A stretch of DNA of 30,916 bases. Source: Mesostigma viride. Its lineage: Eukaryota > Streptophyta > Mesostigmatophyceae > Mesostigmatales > Mesostigmataceae. Below the pieces are notes generated by a model that was not told the DNA's origin, ran no database searches, and was given only the letters and a program-made list of their open reading frames with translations. The stretch is taken from NCBI GenBank assembly GCA_009746045.1, contig RPFO01000094.1, forward strand, positions 1-30,916, read 5' to 3'. Every line of letters begins with the position of its first letter. Position 1 is the stretch's first letter. Made by a program: the position numbers and the translations under genes. Below, piece by piece: positions 13,207 to 21,483 of the stretch.

Positions 13207-13889
13207 TCAGTCATCATCCATGCTGTCGTTCTCCTCGTCGCTGGGCTGGCTGGCCTCCTCCACATCCTCCTCGCCCAAGTCACTGTCCTCCAAATCTGCA
13301 GCATTGTAGGAGTGACGCGTGGCAGTTGCCGCCCGCCTCAACTGCTTCCTCCCTCCTCCGAGGGGTGCCGCACGACTTGTGCCAGCTGCCGGGTGCGCTG
13401 GCGGCTGCCCGCGCCTCCCACGAGTCTGCACGCCCCTACCGCCTCGCGTAGAAGGCTCCGCATGTGCGGATGCATCCTCCTCGACCACATCAGGCTCAGC
13501 CCCTGCAGTCTGCCCAGCCGAGCCCTGCCCACGAATTGGCTGCGCTCCTCCTGCTTTTGCAAGCCAAGGTACTTTTCTCTGGCTGCACACCAGACTCGGA
13601 AATCCCGGACTGAGGTGCCGACTGGTCCCATGCAATCCTTTTGGCAGCATGTGCGAATAAGGCTCATGTCAGCGACGATGACGCTGTCCACCAGTTTCTC
13701 CGACCGCACCGTGGCGATGCTCTTTCTCCCTGCTTGCCTGCGTTCGCTACCAAGGCAGCCAGCTGCCCCCGGCTGGTTAGAATCCGTGCCGAGGGAGCCA
13801 ACATTGGTGACGCACACGCTACCATCCCTGTCGACAAAGGCTGCTGTCCTGCCGCCGGGGGTGGCTGACCTCGAACAAGAAGACGCCAT
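13207..13889 (-). CDS. Unknown protein with acidic tail, frameshifted
   Basis: Minus-strand gene, probable ATG at 13889, stop at 13207-13209. The first ~110 codons run in one frame and include DSVIVADMSLIRTCC and SVRDFRVWCAAREKYLGLQK. Near 13540-13565 the coding character moves to another frame, which continues through a basic Gly/Arg-rich stretch (STRGGRGVQTRGRRG) to an acidic C-terminus (LEDSDLGEEDVEEASQPSDE...) and stop. No plausible intron fits the switch, so a one-base indel (true frameshift or assembly error) is likely. A basic segment followed by an acidic tail suggests a nuclear or DNA-associated protein; this is inference and no family is recognised. It is divergent from the gene starting at 14840, with a fold-back repeat between them, inside the candidate TIR element. 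Confidence 0.5.
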
Positions 13890-14245
13890 TTTCAACGCAT
13901 GGTGCGCAGCTGTCAACTGAACGTGGACCTGTCCACATGACAGACTGATAGAGAAACTAGTAGTCAATGCACAACTCCTACAGAAGACTGACCTAATTTC
14001 CACACATTTACATCAGTTCATCCTCGTAATGCATTACTACCTCGTAACACATTCACAAGCAGTTAGTCGACAGTGGCAAAATGCAGTTGCCGCGGAAGTA
14101 CGCAGGTTGGCGTGGGACAAAGCCAACCTGGCAGTGAAGTGTCATGCATAATACGCGGGGAAGCACCTGAGTTAGGCGGGAAGTCGAGTTGGTCGGCGAG
14201 CTGACAGGTTGTTCACCGACTTGCAGGCACCAAATTACGAGATGG

Positions 14246-14753
14246 TCAATTGCCAACCGAGATGTCAAGTTGTCAAACGAGATGTCAAGTTGACAACCGA
14301 AGTGCCTCCTGAACTGTCAACTAGGCAATTGCGCAAAACCGGCCTACCTTCTGAACTGTCAACTTGTAGTACTGTCGATTGCGGCTTTAGACTTTTAGTT
14401 GACAGTTCAGAAGGTAGGCAATTGCGCAAAACCGGCCTACCTTCTGAACTGTCAACTAACAGTCTAAATCGATTGCGGCTTTAGACTTTTAGTTGACAGT
14501 TCAGAAGGTAGGCAATTGCGCAAAACCGACCTACCTTCTGAACTGTCAACTTGTAGTACTGTCGATTGCGGCTTTAGACTTTTAGTTGACAGTTCAGAAG
14601 GTAGGCAATTGCGCAAAACCGACCTACCTTCTGAACTGTCAACTTGTAGTACTGTCGATTGCGGCTTTAGACTTTTAGTTGACAGTTCAGGAGGCACTTC
14701 GGTTGTCAACTTGACATCTCGTTTGACAACTTGACATCTCGGTTGGCAATTGA
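14246..14753. repeat. Nested fold-back repeat between divergent genes
   Basis: The outer arms (14246-14323 and 14676-14753) are inverted copies containing GAGATGTCAAGTTG motifs and AAGTGCCTCCTGAACTG. Between them sit about four ~93-bp direct units starting near 14324, 14417, 14511 and 14604 (spacing 93-94 bp). Each unit is itself a hairpin: CTACCTTCTGAACTGTCAAC pairs with GTTGACAGTTCAGAAGGTAG across a ~30-base loop. The result is a palindrome of hairpins. It ends 86 bp before the ATG at 14840 and so lies in that gene's promoter or leader. It could be a fold-back element, a source of structured or small RNA, or a set of binding sites. Flanking open frames here are repeat artefacts. Confidence 0.9.
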
Positions 14754-14839
14754 AACAGGTTTGCTCAACGGAGGCTGTGAGCGCGGGAGTTCACCCGTAA
14801 AACCTTGTGCCCGCAAGTAGCAAAGCGCATCAACCGGGG

Positions 14840-17735
14840 ATGGCTACTGCCGACGATGCAAATTTGGACGATGCTACTAGCTGTGAGGCTGGCATGGCAG
14901 AGTGCCATGCAGCCGCAGCAAATGGCAATGACCCAAAGTTTCTCAAGGGTGCAACGTGTGAATGCTCCGGAAAGTGTGGGAGAAAGGCGCATGCTGCATG
15001 CACGTTTTTGCTGTCACCAAACCCTACCGGTACTAACAGCAGTGGACAGACGGTTTGGAAATGTGTGCAGTGCACGGTGCCCGATGCTCAGTTACCAGGA
15101 GATGCCCCAGACGATGCCATGGCTGCCTTTGCTAACAGGTTTAGGCTGCGTCCCAACGACCCCACCTCACGGCAGCTAGAGGTGGATTTCGGAGCAGGGT
15201 CCTCACCAGGAATCACGCATCCGGTAACGGCTGCGACATCTGGGGTCACACAGGAAACGCCGCAGAGCCACTTGCCGGAAATCTCAGGGCTGGCAAACGG
15301 CGATGTGCAGCCGTCCGGTGAAGTGCTGCAAACGACGCTGAGCAACGCGACGGCGGAAGGAGTTCCTATCACTGTAGGAGTTCCTGTTGAAACTCCTTCG
15401 GTTTCTCAGAGTGAGGGCACCTCGCCAGTCGAGTTTGCTCCTGGCGGCTCGTTATACCAGGTGTGTTTGAAGGAAAACTGTTTCTGTGCAGACATGTATT
15501 TGGATTTGCTTGGTTGACAATGCTATAGACTGTGTGTACAGTAGTGCTCTACACTGTGTGTATATAAAACCCTGCACGGCTTGGCACTATAAAATATAAA
15601 ATTTCACTCGTGGGGGGTTGCAAAGCGGTAGGGCTGCGGGCTATATTCCCTCGCGGGGGCGTGCAAACTCAGGCATAGCGTATAGGGCGCGTGAAAACGG
15701 CGAAGGCTCCGCTACGCCCGCCCAAAGGCGGCGGGCTCCGCTTTGCCTTTGCCGTTTTCACGCGCCCTATACGCTATGCCTGAGTTTGCACGCCCCCGCG
15801 AGGGAATCTGTTTCTCTTGGTAGGAAGGCACTCCAATTGAACTTAGCTTCAGTCACCTAGACTATGGCTTGCTTGTTGGTTGTGATTCAACGGGAATGGT
15901 AGCTGACTAGTGCTTGCGTTTTTATGTAAATTGTGCACATTGCTTGTCTTCCCATACCGCGACTTGTGCAGGGAACGGTCTCCTGGACAAATGCTGCTGG
16001 ACAATTTTGTCAAGTCAGTGTGGGTGACGTGGTCGCCCCACACAGCTACGTGTCAGACCAAGCGTGCTGCGTGGTTATTGTGCACCCAAATGCCGGTTTC
16101 GTGCTGGCACCTACAAACTGCAGGGTCGGGCCCGACAATCGATCATGCAGTCGGGTGCGTCAGCATTGTGACGAGAATACGCTGCGACTTTGGCATGAAT
16201 TCTATTACCTGCGCTGCACCGCCACTGATGAGCCTCCATGCACACCATTCGTGAGGCGCGGGAGCAAATCAGTCATGAAGGTTACCGGTGGGCTCCAAGT
16301 CTTGTCGGTCCAGCAGTGCCACAACGCACTGCACAATCTCACCGCAACAGCGGCTTTGGCCCATGCGGTGAGCTCCATTACCCCTGGCCAACCAACTCCA
16401 GCGATCACGGCCATGCCGGCCACAGAAACAGAGAGCCAGCGAACCAAGGTCATCGAACCGAGTGCGCCCACGGCAGAGCCTACGGCAGCGACCCGGACCA
16501 GGGCTGGAGCCGCGCCCAAGGCAGCGGCAACCACGGCAGCGGGATCCAAGGGAGCCGGGTCCAAAGCTGCACCCGCGCCCAAGGCAGCGGCAAGCACGGC
16601 AACAAGACAAAAGAGGAAGGTGGCACCTTCTGCTGACAAGGAAAACATTCCACCAACATCCAATTGCCAAGCTAAGGGCGTATCCAGGGCAGCTAAAGGC
16701 AGGGTTGCTGTGGTGTCTGTGGATGACGATGAGGATTGGATTGGTCATGGTGCGGACATGATGATTACAGACACCGACGATGAAACCATGCTTGCACACC
16801 AGGAAGCACAGCGACTGGCGACCAGGCAAAGCGTGCAGCGCGCATCTGACAACAAGCTGCAGCAGTACACTAAGGAGCTGGGAAATGCAGCTGGAGAGCG
16901 GCGCAAGATGGAGGAAGAGCGGCGCAAGATGGAGGAAGAGCGGCGCAAGTTGGAGCAAGAGCGGCGCAAGTTGGAGGAAGAGGTGGCGCAGCTACGTAAG
17001 CGCGGGGAGGAGTCGCAGCAGCCGCAGTCGCTGTCGTGGCAGCAGCCGCAGTCGCTGCCGTCGCAGCAGCCGCAGTCGCTGCCGTCGCACCAGCCGCAGT
17101 CGCTGCCGTCGCAGCAGCCGCAGTCGCTGCCGTCACTGCCGTGGCCACTGCTGCAACGGCAGCAGCCTCTGCCGCCACCACCATCACCACAGCCATCGCA
17201 AACAAGTCAGCCGATCCTGCAGCAGCTGTTGGACATGTTGGAGTCGCAGCCGCACTTGCAGCCGGTGCCATCCCCGCCGCCACCGCCTCCGCCACAGCAG
17301 CCACAACCGCAGCTGCAGCCGCAAACGAGGTTGCAGTTTTTGCACCAGATGTGGCATCTAGTGGAGCAGCAGCCGCGGGAGCAGCAGCAGCAGTTCCTGC
17401 AGCAGATGTTGCAGCCTGTTCAGCCGCAGTTGCAGCGAAACTATGGGTTGCTGGGCATCGGCATGGGCGATACATCAGCAGTCAGAAGCATGAGCGACCG
17501 CGGTGTTCTCAACCATTCAGGCATGGCAGCTGACCATGGTGTACAGCTAGCCATGCACCGGCTGGCAGACACGATGGATCGCTTTGCATGCCTCCTAGTA
17601 CCTAACAGCCGTACTGAGTCCCATGGCGCTCTGCCACTGTCGGCGTACCATGGCAATGCCAGCGCGGGGCGCGGGTTGCCGTACCAGCTCAACGGCAGCA
17701 TCTATGGGCAACCTAGCGGGTGTCACATGCAATAG
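14840..17735 (+). CDS. PHD-like, coiled-coil, Q-rich nuclear protein
   Basis: Two exons, 14840-15460 and 15972-17735, give 794 residues. The donor is CCAG|GTGTGT, the acceptor TTGTGCAG|GG, and phase 0 is kept. A Cys/His cluster at residues 40-78 (C40, C42, C46, H51, C54, then WKCVQC ending at C78) resembles the second half of a PHD finger, though the first Cys pair is irregular. Exon 2 adds a Cys-rich segment, an Ala/Lys-rich region with basic TRQKRKV, a KEN motif (KENIPP, K430), and VAVVSVDDDED (from residue 452), which fits a SUMO-interacting motif. A heptad-type coiled coil built from 21-bp repeats (ERRKMEE, residues ~516-550) and an 8-residue repeat QQPQSLPS (~556-597) follow, then a Pro/Gln-rich tail. 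A chromatin or nuclear role regulated by degradation or SUMO is inferred; no enzymatic domain is seen. The stop TAG is followed by a second TAG. I chose the ATG at 14840 as the first in frame. Confidence 0.75.
15645..15807. repeat. 163-bp palindrome inside an intron
   Basis: An inverted repeat with ~63-bp arms, nearly perfect, starting ATTCCCTCGCGGGGGCGTGC and ending with its complement. The middle holds a smaller GCCCGCC/GGCGGC hairpin. It lies wholly in the intron (15461-15971) of the PHD-like gene. It could be a MITE-type insertion, but no target-site duplication is evident. Transcribed, it would fold into a long hairpin. Confidence 0.9.
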
Positions 17736-18151
17736 TAGGTGCTGCCATCCTTTTGTTAGTGGCTGACCAGTGACCAAGGTGTAGTGACCTATCGGTGGAG
17801 ACAACTTTCTTGCCAATGTGGCTGGCTTTTAGTGGCTACCTTGGACATTATTAGCAGGATGACAAGGTATTGGGCTTGCGAAAAATGTGATGGCCAAGAG
17901 AGTCAGCATGTAAGCTGGCTGCCATTTCGTCTTGACAGTGCCCAGCTGCACTTGACATCATAAAGGTTCTTGTGCTGGGTCCCTCATGCAATATACTTGG
18001 ACTGCAGCTCCTTGATCAGTAGTTGTTGTGACTTCAAACTGCATTGGCATGGTCATAACACAGGCAAGTAGGCGCAAGAAGCACACACACACATCATTGA
18101 TGAAAATCACGCGCATTGTAATATGGCATGGGATGTGCCAGGGCACTTAAT
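17736..18151. other. 3' flank of PHD-like gene, no gene seen
   Basis: Non-coding DNA after the double TAG. It presumably includes the 3' untranslated region of the PHD-like gene. I see no second gene. Confidence 0.5.
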
Positions 18152-18392
18152 TGGTGCATGGGGCATGGAGCATGGAGCAATCAGGCCATATGGCCGGGCA
18201 TGGGGGGCTTGGTTTTGGGCACATGGGGCATGGGGCATGGGGCATGGGGCATGGGGTATGGGGGAATGGGAGCAACGATGTTTGACAGTTGGCTTGCGGT
18301 TCGTGGCATGTGTGGCATGGAGCATCGACCATGCAGTAGAAGGGCATGGGGCATGGGGCATGATGGGGCATGAGCCATGGGGCATGGGGCAT
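18152..18392. repeat. 7-bp G-rich minisatellite (GGGGCAT)n
   Basis: Interrupted tandem copies of GGGGCAT. The purest blocks are 18223-18262 and 18340-18392, with diverged copies (GGAGCAT, GGTGCAT) around them. The plus strand carries runs of G4 spaced by CAT, which fits G-quadruplex folding. It ends 134 bp before the right end of the candidate TIR element. The methionine-rich and HAPCPMP-type open frames across it are repeat artefacts. Confidence 0.9.
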
Positions 18393-18497
18393 ATTAGAGC
18401 ATCACTAGGGCACAGTTCCAGGGCATGTGGCAGGTGGTTTAGGTGGCCAAAAGCATGGGAAATGTCGCATCTTGATAAATTTTTAATAAACGGTTCA

Positions 18498-18526
18498 GAT
18501 TTTAACATACTAAAAAAAACCAGCCC
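18498..18526 (-). repeat. Right terminal inverted repeat
   Basis: Reads GATTTTAACATACT, eight A (the last of the run), then CCAGCCC. It is the inverse of 12194-12224. Confidence 0.75.
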
Positions 18527-18992
18527 AAACTTTGCAATTGCCTTCCGCCGAGGGGGGGGTGGTTGGGGCTGGGGACGGCGATGGGAAAAGCGCCTAAGCT
18601 AGAAATTTTTTCCCCACGCATAGAAACCTCGGGGGGGAATGCGGTCTTGGCTGAACGGACTCTCGTTCAGCCAGGTGCCTGGGGCTGTGGCCTCGGGCAT
18701 CCGGGCTGGCGGGGCCTGGGCTAGGTCCACGTTTTTTCTCGAAGCACCCCGGGTCTATGGGGAGACGGCCATAGCGGTACCGACTCGGGGCCCCGAGAGG
18801 GGTCATGATAGGCTGGCCGTGCGCAATCGCAGTGCAAATGCGCTGGGCCTTTTTGGGCCTGGCCATGCATCCACAGCCGCCGGGCACACGCCTCCCGATG
18901 TGGGGGGGCTCCCGTTTTGCGGCAGGGCGGTCACTTGTGACAACGAGCAAGGTGGAGTGCGGCTTCAAGGGAAAGCCAGGGCGGGGGTGATT
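18527..18992. other. GC-rich spacer with a hairpin
   Basis: No convincing gene. A perfect 9-bp stem, GGCTGAACG/CGTTCAGCC, with a 6-base loop lies at 18649-18672. A 134-codon minus-strand open frame crosses the region but shows no motif. It may hold downstream parts of the ubiquitin-like transcript, which cannot be shown here. Confidence 0.4.
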
Positions 18993-19120
18993 GGGCAACG
19001 TACTTCATGAAGGGCCTTGAACGGCGTGCCTCCGGGCATGTCAATTAGTGTCACATGTATGCTTCCACTTATTGTTTTAATGAAGATGCTGGTTTTTGTG
19101 GGAGCTACGTGGGACATGAA
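18993..19120 (-). repeat. 128-bp direct repeat, left copy
   Basis: Identical to 19572-19699. Read on the minus strand, it runs from 3 bases before an ATG, through a 114-base exon, to 11 bases into the intron past its donor site. Confidence 0.95.
19004..19117 (-). pseudogene. Duplicate of the ubiquitin-like exon
   Basis: The second copy of the 38-codon exon described at 19583-19696, with the same ATG and the same GTACGT donor. It lacks the promoter and leader of the other copy, because repeat copy B lies directly upstream of it on the minus strand. It may be an untranscribed duplicate, an alternative first exon, or the exon that once lay next to the promoter before insertion and duplication. 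Confidence 0.55.
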
Positions 19121-19534
19121 TCGGGGTTCTTTGAACGGAGTTTCTTCTATACGTGAATGCGGGAACAAGAGGCCGCTGGATGAGCGGCTTATAGGTCGTA
19201 GTGTTTACTCGTAGCTGTTTGGCTAGAGCTTTTGTGATTAGTAGATGCAATATAGTGCATGGTTGAAAAATGAATTAAATAAAATGTGCGTTCCGCGCTT
19301 GGGTTGATTATACCCGGGCGGAACGGGGCGTGAGGTGCAGTGCCCCTGAAAAGAACAACCTACGCATTATTTAATACTAGCCGTGCAGATTCGGGATATT
19401 CTACCCCGGTCTGTACGGTTAGCGTCTTACTAGCATCCACTGAGCATAAGGGTTTAATGACGTCAGTTAGCTAGGGATAAGGGAGGTTTTGCGACTAAAA
19501 GCCGCTCTGGCTGGTTTTGTCGGCCTCTTTCTTT
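19121..19534 (+). repeat. Dispersed repeat, copy B
   Basis: A ~414-bp copy of 11397-11802 in the same orientation. It sits between the two 128-bp direct repeats and is followed by a CCCA-rich stretch (19535-19571). It appears the fuller of the two copies, since copy A lacks single bases at many positions. Confidence 0.8.
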
Positions 19535-19571
19535 GCTCCCCACCCACCCACCCTTGTCTTGGTTGCCTCTA

Positions 19572-19699
19572 GGGCAACGTACTTCATGAAGGGCCTTGAA
19601 CGGCGTGCCTCCGGGCATGTCAATTAGTGTCACATGTATGCTTCCACTTATTGTTTTAATGAAGATGCTGGTTTTTGTGGGAGCTACGTGGGACATGAA
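19572..19699 (-). repeat. 128-bp direct repeat, right copy
   Basis: Identical to 18993-19120 at a distance of 579 bp. This copy adjoins the leader leading back to the minus-strand TATA box. Confidence 0.95.
19583..19696 (-). CDS. First exon of a ubiquitin-like protein
   Basis: The ATG at 19696 opens a 38-codon exon ending GAA|GTACGT, a good donor in phase 0. After a short leader it reads SIFIKTISGSIHVTLI, which follows the first two strands of ubiquitin (IFVKTLTGKTITLEV) closely, including Ile-Phe, Lys-Thr and the turn Gly. The rest of the fold must lie in later exons, which I cannot place. The GLRGG-type C-terminus is not seen, so processing or conjugation cannot be judged. A minus-strand TATA box lies ~176 bp upstream with a CT-rich leader between. 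The exon shares a bidirectional repeat-array promoter with the gene at 20516. If splicing fails, the frame continues to a stop at 19463. Confidence 0.5.
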
Positions 19700-19871
19700 A
19701 TATAATTTTAATGAAAAGTTTGAAATGTTTTGTAAACCTTACCTAAGCTTAGCCGCTAGGCGGCTAATCTTAGCCAAACCACATGTGCACATCGATATAG
19801 TCTCAAAAAAAAAAGTGTTGGGTGCGTTGAGCGAGAGGGATGCGAGTGGCGAGACGAGGTGGGGAGGCGGC

Positions 19872-19878
19872 TTTTATA
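19872..19878 (-). promoter_or_regulatory. Minus-strand TATA box
   Basis: On the minus strand GGTATAAAAG is followed by a CT-rich stretch containing CTCGTCTCGCC and CCCTCTCGC. This is the same layout as the plus-strand promoter at 20432. It points at the ubiquitin-like exon. Confidence 0.6.
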
Positions 19879-19978
19879 CCTTGCTGCCACTTCTTGACGA
19901 GATCTCCTGTGGTCGAGCGCTGAAGTCCGCATATCGCTTCGTGGCAAGCCACGGGCCGCTAGATAGGCGCGTGGAACC

Positions 19979-20412
19979 GTAACCGTCTTCGTAACCGCGT
20001 AAAAGTGTCCCCGTGGACACTGGCGACCACGGGAATTTTTTCTTCTAGAAGCGTAACCGTAAGTATCTTGTCCCCGTGGACAGTGGAAAGCCACGGGATT
20101 TTTTTCCACGGCGGCGTAACCGTAACTATCCGATTCCGTAACCGCGCAAAAGTTTCCCCGTGGACAAAGTAACCGCCGGATATTTTTTCCCGTGGCTGCG
20201 TAACCGCGAAAACCCTGTCCCCGTGGACAAAGTAACCGCCGGATATTTTCCCCGTGGTTCCGTAACCGCGAAAACCCTGTCCCCGTGGACAAAGTAACCG
20301 CCGAAAGGTTCTCCCGTGGCAGCGTGGCCGCGAAAATAAATATCCCCGTGGTGGACCGCGGCCCAGTAACGGCCGAAAAGTGGCTACGTGGCGAATTCAG
20401 CACCTTGTAACC
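19979..20412. promoter_or_regulatory. Bidirectional promoter repeat array
   Basis: Eleven exact GTAACCG heptamers (for example at 19979, 19991, 20052 and 20406) plus degenerate ones alternate with CCCCGTGGAC or CCCGTGG. The central part repeats with a period near 62 bp. The first two units form CCCGTGG...CCACGGG hairpins. The complement CGGTTA fits the core CNGTTR bound by R2R3-MYB factors (known for the family; its use here is inferred). The array lies between two outward-facing TATA boxes. The long minus-strand open frame through it is a repeat artefact. Confidence 0.7.
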
Positions 20413-20431
20413 GCCGCGGCCGCCTGGAAGG

Positions 20432-20515
20432 TATAAAACCCGGTGCACGACCACGGGGCTCTCACCTCGCTCTCACTAGCACCTGATCTCTAACTCTCTC
20501 TCTCTCTCTCTCTCT
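20432..20515 (+). promoter_or_regulatory. TATA box and CT-rich leader
   Basis: TATAAAA at 20432-20438 is followed about 25 bases later by CTCTCACCTCGCTCTCAC and then a (CT)n run ending directly at the ATG at 20516. Transcription probably starts near 20460. Confidence 0.7.
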
Positions 20516-21346
20516 ATGGCCGACCAGTCCACTTTGGTGACGTACGAAGTCCCAGAGCTTTATGAACTCCGTCAGAAAACGGATCCCTTCGGTGACTTCT
20601 CTGAGTACAATGTCTTGTGCGTGGGGGAACTCGATGTTGTGGGAGCACTCGCGGCTGAAACCGTGCGAACGGGGATGTGTACGATCACCAACGTGACAGC
20701 TCACGTTATGGAGCGCTATGCGAGCATGGGGGGCTTCGAAACCTCTCTGGACATGCTTTATGCGCATTGCATGCTCGTTTCTCCCACTAAGGCCAAGAAC
20801 AGCAAATGTGTGGCTTCTTATGCGATGACCGTGAGGGACGGGAAAGTGGTCAAAACAAGGCCTTTCGGCTTTGACGCGGTATGGATTCCTTCCCCGAATC
20901 GGATCCTGGTCAACTGGCCCATCAACACGGCTAAGCAGCCTTACACGATTCTCAACGTGGGCATCATCTGGCCTCCGGCGTTCTCCGTGGGCGACATGAC
21001 CAAGGAGGATCTGCTTCCCTCCGCCCCCGGCGCCCCGAAGACGCGCTTGGAGAAAGCCATTGAGAGATTTCACATCCCCCTGAGAGGTCACTGGATGCCT
21101 ATCACCTCTCGCCTGGTTTCCGCGGACCAGCTCGCTGGACCCACGAAGGAAATTCAGGAAATTCAAAGGAAGAAAGATGCGGCTTGGGTGGAGATGGAGG
21201 ATGCTGAGAAACGTGCCTGGCAGGAGCAGTGCCAGATGATCCGGGCAGAACACGTGCTCAGGATGGAGGCCGAGATGGCCAAGGCCAATCCCCCCACTGA
21301 AATTGTCATTGCTGGAAAGCAAGTGGATGTATCTCTGGTTCAGTAA
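20516..21346 (+). CDS. Unknown intronless 276-residue protein
   Basis: A single exon of 276 codons, ATG directly after the CT-rich leader, stop TAA. Not recognised. The first ~190 residues are a mixed globular region with Trp/Pro-rich pieces (RILVNWPINTAKQPYTIL, VGIIWPPAFSVGDM). Residues ~215-262 are a charged helix likely to form a coiled coil (EIQEIQRKKDAAWVEMEDAE...). The C-terminus ends VDVSLVQ. There is no signal peptide or membrane segment. The promoter is the GTAACCG array shared with the ubiquitin-like exon, and related motifs precede the next gene. A capsid-like, regulatory or cargo protein of a virus or mobile element is possible but not shown. The antisense strand is also open for most of the length, which reflects codon bias. 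Confidence 0.8.
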   Translation: MADQSTLVTYEVPELYELRQKTDPFGDFSEYNVLCVGELDVVGALAAETVRTGMCTITNVTAHVMERYASMGGFETSLDMLYAHCMLVSPTKAKNSKCVASYAMTVRDGKVVKTRPFGFDAVWIPSPNRILVNWPINTAKQPYTILNVGIIWPPAFSVGDMTKEDLLPSAPGAPKTRLEKAIERFHIPLRGHWMPITSRLVSADQLAGPTKEIQEIQRKKDAAWVEMEDAEKRAWQEQCQMIRAEHVLRMEAEMAKANPPTEIVIAGKQVDVSLVQ

Positions 21347-21356
21347 ATGATCCTTG

Positions 21357-21378
21357 TGTATTATTTATTAATGAAAAA
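21357..21378 (+). promoter_or_regulatory. AT-rich motif after the 276-residue gene
   Basis: TGTATTATTTATT then AATGAAAA, starting 10 bases after the stop codon. A close relative occurs at 22732-22756 after the next gene. It could be a 3'-end signal or an intergenic promoter. The AATG also opens a 27-codon frame (MKKHFHTNLNTNNE...) of unknown meaning. Confidence 0.4.
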
Positions 21379-21483
21379 ACATTTTCACACAAACTTGAAT
21401 ACCAACAATGAGTCAAACACAATTGCATGCCAAGTGGCAAATTACTTCAAGTAGTATTTCGGGACGGCGTCCGTACACTATCC

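Larger units (their letters stand above)
12194..18526. mobile_element. Candidate 6.3-kb TIR element
   Basis: The interval is bounded by inverted copies of GGGCTGG-T(8-9)-AGTATGTTAAAATC, with weaker similarity continuing inward (GTTTAT followed by AT-rich DNA). Inside are a divergent gene pair, a nested fold-back repeat between them, an intronic palindrome and two 7-bp G-rich minisatellites, one toward each end. No DDE/D or other transposase motif is recognisable, so this may be a non-autonomous element, a cargo-carrying derivative, or an element with an unfamiliar transposase. The immediate flanks are GAA on the left and AAA on the right, which is not a convincing target-site duplication. A GGG-start TIR with a 3-bp duplication would suit PIF/Harbinger-type elements, but the gene content does not confirm that. 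An alternative is two unrelated short elements inserted in opposite orientation. Confidence 0.5.

Noticed and set aside
12985-13920. 311-codon plus-strand open frame
   Set aside because: Antisense to the minus-strand gene at 13207-13889, whose frames have better codon choice and a natural acidic C-terminus.
16870-17533. Alanine-rich open frames in other frames of the Q-rich repeats
   Set aside because: Off-frame translation of CAG/GCC repeats in the PHD-like gene.
18993-19699. 128-bp repeats as the long terminal repeats of a miniature retrotransposon
   Set aside because: The repeats cover a coding exon and its splice donor, have no target-site duplication, and copy A of the internal part occurs without them.
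19744-19778. U2-snRNA-like TTTGGCTAAGATTAG on the minus strand
   Set aside because: The match covers only about 13 bases and the rest of U2 is absent; it is explained by a small TTAGCCG/CGGCTAA hairpin in the leader.
20462-21322. 286-codon minus-strand open frame opposite the 276-residue gene
   Set aside because: TATA box, CT-rich leader and coding character all favour the plus strand; the antisense frame is a by-product of codon bias.
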